Source: Bacteroidales bacterium UBA6229 (GTDB lineage: Bacteria; Bacteroidota; Bacteroidia; Bacteroidales; F082). Taken from it: a DNA stretch of 28,452 nucleotides. Location of the stretch: assembly GCA_002440975.1 (NCBI GenBank), contig DJWN01000073.1:1-28452 (forward strand). Reading direction: 5' to 3'. The position numbers and the translations under genes are program-made. The notes under the pieces are model-generated. The model was not told the DNA's origin and did no database searches. It saw nothing but the letters and a program-made list of their open reading frames with translations. This document shows, in pieces, positions 24,535 through 28,452 of the stretch. Each line of letters begins with the position of its first letter. The first letter of the stretch is position 1.

Positions 24535-25737
24535 ATGCTAAAAGGAAAAAAAATCCTGATCGGAATCACAGGTAGTATTGCAGCCTATAAAATTCCTTTG
24601 CTCGTGCGTATGCTCGTAAAGGAAAATGCTGAGGTTAAAATTGTTATGACTGATTCTGCCCGGGATTTTGTTAGTCCTTTAACCTTGGCAACCCTGGCTA
24701 AAAACCCTGTTTTATCCGAAGCCTTTGATGCAAATACCGGAAGCTGGAACAGTCATATTGACCTGGGCCTTTGGGCCGACCTTTTTTTAATTGCACCGGC
24801 CAGTGCCAATACTCTGGCCAAAATGGCTCACGGAATTGCTGACAAGTATTTGTTAACCGTTTATTTATCAGTGCGATGTCCTGTATTTTTTGCGCCGGCA
24901 ATGGATGTGGATATGTATCAGCATCAAAGCACAGGTCAAAATATTCAAAAGCTGAAACAGCGAGGTCATCACCTGCTTGCTCCTACATCCGGAGAACTGG
25001 CCAGCGGACTTTGCGGCGAAGGTAGAATGATGGAGCCTGAAGATATTTTGTTCGAGATCAGGCAACACTTTAAGTCCAGACTGCTTTTTGACGGAAAAAA
25101 GATATTGATTAGTGCCGGACCAACATACGAAGCCATTGATCCGGTGCGATTTATTGGCAACCACAGCACCGGAAAAATGGGTACAGAGCTGGCAATGGCC
25201 TTTGCCAATGCAGGTGCCAGGGTGAAACTGGTAATGGGGCCCACAAATCTGCGTGTGGAACACCCTTCAATTGAAGTTTTTCCGGTTACAACTGCCCCTG
25301 AGATGTATGATGCTTGTCTGGCTTTTGCAGCCGAAGCAGATATACTGGTGATGAGTGCAGCTGTGGCTGATTATCGTCCGGCAAGGACGGAAGAAAAGAA
25401 AATTAAGAAGTCAGCAGAAAATATTGAGCTTAAACTGGTTAAAAATCCTGATATCCTCAAAAAACTGGGTGAGATAAAAAAGCGTAATCAATTGCTGCTT
25501 GGCTTTGCCCTTGAGACAAACAACGAACTTGAAAATGCCAAACAAAAGCTGAATACGAAAAAGGCTGATATGATCGTTCTTAACTCATTGGCTGATGCAG
25601 GCGCAGGATTTGGAACGGATACAAACAAGGTTGTGTGCCTGACAAAAGATGGCAGGCAGCGTGATTTTGCGTTGCAATCCAAACGGGAATTAGCCCAAAA
25701 TCTGATCCAATACATTCACGAATTAACTGGCAAATAA
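24535..25737 (+). CDS. coaBC: Bifunctional phosphopantothenoylcysteine decarboxylase/phosphopantothenate-cysteine ligase
   Basis: This enzyme carries out two consecutive steps of coenzyme A synthesis: CTP-dependent addition of cysteine to phosphopantothenate, then decarboxylation. It has 400 residues from the ATG at 24535; the in-frame GTG at 24529 is less likely, since homologues start MLKGKKI. The N-terminal CoaC flavoprotein half shows GITGSIAAYK, the active-site His74 in NSHIDLG, PASANT, and Cys160 in GLCGEGRM. The usual PAMN motif reads PAMD at 121-124. The CoaB half begins near 185 with ILISAGPTYEAIDPVRFI, then GNHSTGKMG, SAAVADYRP and KLVKNPDIL, the lysine-rich motif of the nucleotide site. 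It is the third gene in the bamD run, with a 7-base gap to the PorD-like gene. Confidence 0.97.
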   Translation: MLKGKKILIGITGSIAAYKIPLLVRMLVKENAEVKIVMTDSARDFVSPLTLATLAKNPVLSEAFDANTGSWNSHIDLGLWADLFLIAPASANTLAKMAHGIADKYLLTVYLSVRCPVFFAPAMDVDMYQHQSTGQNIQKLKQRGHHLLAPTSGELASGLCGEGRMMEPEDILFEIRQHFKSRLLFDGKKILISAGPTYEAIDPVRFIGNHSTGKMGTELAMAFANAGARVKLVMGPTNLRVEHPSIEVFPVTTAPEMYDACLAFAAEADILVMSAAVADYRPARTEEKKIKKSAENIELKLVKNPDILKKLGEIKKRNQLLLGFALETNNELENAKQKLNTKKADMIVLNSLADAGAGFGTDTNKVVCLTKDGRQRDFALQSKRELAQNLIQYIHELTGK

Positions 25738-25744
25738 CAGGCGA

Positions 25745-26677
25745 ATGCTTAATACATTATCAAGTATTTTCAGAACTAAATCACTACTGGTATTTTTGTT
25801 TGTGCTATTAGTTGGTCTTCCAGATTCGAAATCCCAGGAATTTTTAGCTGATATTCGGGTTACAGCACCAGCAATTGAGGGAACTGACCGGCGTGTTTTT
25901 GAATCCTTGCAACAGGCACTTTACGATTTCATCAACAACCGTAAATGGACGAATGTCAATTTAAAAAATCAGGAACGAATCGAGTGTTCGATACTAATTA
26001 CTGTAAAGGAACGAGTCTCCTCAGATGAGTTTAAAGGGTCAATCAATCTTGTCTTGCGTCGGCCTGTTTTTAAATCATCCTACAACAGCGTACTCTTTAA
26101 TTATGTTGACGAAAGCTTTCAGTTTCGGTATATTGAGTCGCAACCACTTGATTACATTGAAAACAGTTATTCCTCAAGCCTTACGTCAACCATTGCCTTT
26201 TATCTCTATTATTTTTTAGGTCTGGATTTCGATAGCTTTTCTTTGTATGGTGGTGATCCGTTCTTCAGGGTTGCAGAGTCTATTGTAAATGCGGCTCAAA
26301 ATGCTTCAGAACGTGGCTGGAAAGCATTTGACGGGAACAGAAACAGATACTGGCTGGTCGAGAATATGACCAATCCGGCTTATCGCCCGTTGCGCCAGTT
26401 TTTGTATGAATATCACCGCCTGGGCCTCGATATCATGTCAGAAAAGCCGGATGAGGGCAGGGTGAAAATTGGTGAAACACTGAAACTCCTGGAGCAGACC
26501 TGGCGCGACAGACCCAACCTATTAATGTTGCAACTGTTTTTAGATGCCAAAAGAGACGAAATTATCAATGTATTTTCGCAGGGCAGTCCGCAGGAAAAGA
26601 CAAAAGCCGTCAATATCATGCGTGAGATCGATCCGGCCAACGCCTCCAAATACGAGAAAATTCTTGCTCCTAAATAA
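25745..26677 (+). CDS. porD: DUF4835 protein, PorD-like (type IX secretion)
   Basis: This exported protein of 310 residues has a signal peptide (basic start, hydrophobic LLVFLFVLLVGLP, cleavage near SKS-QE). Recognisable family stretches are the early QEFLADIRVTAP and VFESLQQALYDFINNRKW, the central YYFLGLDFDSFS and the late ERGWKAFDGNRNRYWLVENM. The C terminus is helical. DUF4835 proteins are annotated as PorD because they co-occur with T9SS genes, but their exact role is unknown. The mature protein has no lipobox. The gene lies between coaBC (7 bases) and recN (51 bases), the usual Bacteroidota position. Three T9SS cargo genes elsewhere in this window fit a T9SS-bearing host. The gene name comes from memory of the family. 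Confidence 0.85.
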   Translation: MLNTLSSIFRTKSLLVFLFVLLVGLPDSKSQEFLADIRVTAPAIEGTDRRVFESLQQALYDFINNRKWTNVNLKNQERIECSILITVKERVSSDEFKGSINLVLRRPVFKSSYNSVLFNYVDESFQFRYIESQPLDYIENSYSSSLTSTIAFYLYYFLGLDFDSFSLYGGDPFFRVAESIVNAAQNASERGWKAFDGNRNRYWLVENMTNPAYRPLRQFLYEYHRLGLDIMSEKPDEGRVKIGETLKLLEQTWRDRPNLLMLQLFLDAKRDEIINVFSQGSPQEKTKAVNIMREIDPANASKYEKILAPK

Positions 26678-26701
26678 AGTTTTCTAATCCACAGGTTTCT
26701 T

Positions 26702-26709
26702 TAATTTTG
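26702..26709 (+). promoter_or_regulatory. Candidate -7 box for recN
   Basis: TAATTTTG matches TAnnTTTG and lies 19 bases upstream of the recN ATG, in the 51-base gap after the PorD-like gene. It could allow recN to be transcribed apart from the operon. No LexA-type inverted repeat was recognised beside it and no -33 TTG at ideal spacing. Confidence 0.5.
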
Positions 26710-26728
26710 CGACAAACCCAAAGCGATT

Positions 26729-28384
26729 ATGTTGCAGAAACTCTTGGTATCAAATTATGCTCTGATCGAAAAGCTGGAGATCGATTTTAAGCATGGTTTT
26801 ACTGTTATTACCGGTGAAACTGGAGCCGGAAAATCTATTTTGCTTGGAGCCTTGGGTTTGGTAGTAGGCAAGCGGGCTGAGGTGTCTGTTTTGGCCGATG
26901 CGAATAAAAAATGTGTTGTGGAAGCTGGTTTTAAGCTTGCTGATGACCGCTTGAAACCACTGTTTGAGATGCTTATACTGGATTATGACAGGGAGTGCAT
27001 CCTTCGTCGCGAAATCAGCCCGAATGGAAAATCAAGGGCCTTTGTTAATGATACGCCTGTAAACCTGCAGCAGCTTAAACAGATTGGCTCTCAGCTGATT
27101 GATATTCATGCTCAACACGATTCACTACTTCTGACTGATCAGGCCTATCAACTTGGAGTATTGGATGCCCTGTTGAAGGATCAGAAATTACTTTCTGCCT
27201 ATCGGTTGAAGTTTCAATATTTTTTGCAGCTGCAAAAGGAGATAGATCAACTCCAGACTAATCGGGTTCGATATGATAATGAAGTGGATTTCATTCGTTT
27301 CCAACTTGATGAATTTGAAAAGGCTGCACTGAAACCGGATGAGTTTCAGGAATTGGAGCAAAAGCTTCACATACTTTCACATAGCGAGGAGATTAAGGCT
27401 TCACTTTTTTCCGCAAATCAAATTTTACAAAATTCGGAAGTACCCGTTCTACAGCAAATTAATCAAATAGGTCAACTGCTGAATCGCTTATCAAATTTTC
27501 TCCCTGAGGCTAATGATTTGATTAGACGGGTGTCAAGTATTCAAATCGAACTGAAGGATATCGGTTTTGAACTGGCCAGACTGGAAGATCAAAGCTTTTT
27601 CGATCCACAGGAATTGGTTGATTGTCAGGAGCGGCTCGATTTAATTAATCACCTGATGCACAAGCATCATATCCGGGATTATGCTTCCTTGCTTCAGGTT
27701 CAGGCTTCACTGGAGGCCGAACTGAATCAAATGGACTTTGATAAAGAGAAGCTGGAAGACAAAAGGCTGGAATACAAAAAATTAGAAGCTGAACTTTACA
27801 AGCTTGCCGAAGAATTGCATACCTGCAGAGTAGCCGCCGCAAAACCTTTCGGACAGGAGGTTACCAAAGTATTGCAGGAACTTGGGATGCCTCATGCCAC
27901 ATTTCATTTACAATGCAAAAAAACAGCGGAATTGCATTCGGATGGACAAACTGTTGTGAGCTTTTTATTTACGGCCAGCAAAGGTATTGAAGTAGCGGAA
28001 ATGGCTAAGATTGCTTCGGGAGGCGAGTTGTCGCGCCTGATGCTTGCCCTCAAATATAAACTCTCGCACACCGGGATGATACCAACCTTGATCTTTGATG
28101 AGATTGATACAGGAGTTTCCGGCGAGGTGGCTGCAAAATTGGCTAAGGTGTTGAAGCAGATGTCGCAAGAGATGCAATTGATCAGTATTACTCATTTGCC
28201 GCAAATTGCAGCTAAGGCTGATCATCATTTCCATGTATTCAAAATGGAAGAAACCGAAAGGGCACAATCTGTGATTAAAAAGCTAACCTCCGAAGAGCGT
28301 TATCTGGAAGTGGCCAAAATGCTCAGTAGCGACAACGTAACTGCAGCAGCACTCAAAGCAGCAAAAGAGCTTTTTAGCAATTGA
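26729..28384 (+). CDS. recN: DNA repair protein RecN
   Basis: This SMC-like ATPase takes part in double-strand break repair and has 551 residues (E. coli 553). The start gives the typical RecN opening MLQKLLVSNYALIEKLEIDF. The Walker A motif is GETGAGKS at 29-36 with Lys35. The central region, about 155-370, is coiled coil broken by a short hinge. The ABC signature ASGGELSR lies at about 429-436 and the Walker B motif LIFDEIDTG has Asp457-Glu458, with the H-loop SITHLPQIAAKAD after it. All ATPase motifs are intact. It ends the bamD-rpoZ-coaBC-porD-recN run and has a possible promoter of its own. No clear terminator is seen in the remaining 68 bases. Confidence 0.97.
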   Translation: MLQKLLVSNYALIEKLEIDFKHGFTVITGETGAGKSILLGALGLVVGKRAEVSVLADANKKCVVEAGFKLADDRLKPLFEMLILDYDRECILRREISPNGKSRAFVNDTPVNLQQLKQIGSQLIDIHAQHDSLLLTDQAYQLGVLDALLKDQKLLSAYRLKFQYFLQLQKEIDQLQTNRVRYDNEVDFIRFQLDEFEKAALKPDEFQELEQKLHILSHSEEIKASLFSANQILQNSEVPVLQQINQIGQLLNRLSNFLPEANDLIRRVSSIQIELKDIGFELARLEDQSFFDPQELVDCQERLDLINHLMHKHHIRDYASLLQVQASLEAELNQMDFDKEKLEDKRLEYKKLEAELYKLAEELHTCRVAAAKPFGQEVTKVLQELGMPHATFHLQCKKTAELHSDGQTVVSFLFTASKGIEVAEMAKIASGGELSRLMLALKYKLSHTGMIPTLIFDEIDTGVSGEVAAKLAKVLKQMSQEMQLISITHLPQIAAKADHHFHVFKMEETERAQSVIKKLTSEERYLEVAKMLSSDNVTAAALKAAKELFSN

Positions 28385-28452
28385 GCTTACTGATACGTTT
28401 TTTAAGTTGTATAAAAACAATCTGTTATGATTTATCATTAATCATTTTAGTA

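Overview
The window looks like an ordinary chromosomal segment of a member of the Bacteroidota, probably an environmental or marine Bacteroidia or Flavobacteriia-like lineage. The evidence is three secreted proteins with type IX secretion (T9SS) sorting tails and PKD domains, a phylum-specific RpoZ/Rpb6-like omega subunit, a DUF4835/PorD-type protein, mostly absent Shine-Dalgarno sequences, and several TAnnTTTG-type -7 promoter boxes just upstream of genes. I see no insertion sequence, phage gene, CRISPR array, integrase or obvious pseudogene.

Layout. Positions 59-169 (minus) hold a tRNA-Arg(CCG) with its own terminator. Positions 229-6838 (minus) hold a two-gene unit of large exported proteins: a VPS10/BNR beta-propeller protein followed by a second protein. 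They share the same C-terminal architecture of PKD, PKD, jelly-roll-like module and T9SS tail. prfC (release factor 3) follows on the minus strand at 7028-8611. A divergent 233-base spacer separates it from a plus-strand RND tripartite efflux operon (8845-14527: lipoprotein adaptor, AcrB-like pump, TolC/OprM-like lipoprotein). That operon runs into two different potassium-channel-like genes (14529-15886) and a small zinc-ribbon protein (15939-16292). A PhnP-like metallo-beta-lactamase-fold enzyme lies convergently on the minus strand (16295-17071). Next on the plus strand come a small DUF6913-like gene, dapA, and a secreted M14 zinc carboxypeptidase (17240-20978), closed by a strong terminator. 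On the minus strand are an alpha-oxoamine synthase (serine palmitoyltransferase or cysteate acyltransferase type) and an unrecognised multi-pass membrane protein, with a terminator hairpin between them. The window ends with a plus-strand run of bamD, rpoZ-like, coaBC, porD-like and recN.

How the genes fit together. Much of the window serves the cell envelope. BamD inserts outer membrane proteins, and the PorD-like protein is linked to T9SS. The propeller proteins and the carboxypeptidase are T9SS cargo. The RND system spans both membranes, and the oxoamine synthase makes the first intermediate of a sphingolipid or sulfonolipid. The rest is housekeeping: translation termination, lysine/diaminopimelate and coenzyme A synthesis, transcription and DNA repair.

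I do not see a clear, previously undescribed multi-gene system. The best candidates for a second look are the potassium-channel gene translationally coupled to the RND operon, the paralogous T9SS propeller pair, and the lipid-synthase/membrane-protein pair split by an attenuator-like hairpin. Two stretches are empty of recognisable genes: 1-58 and 28385-28452.
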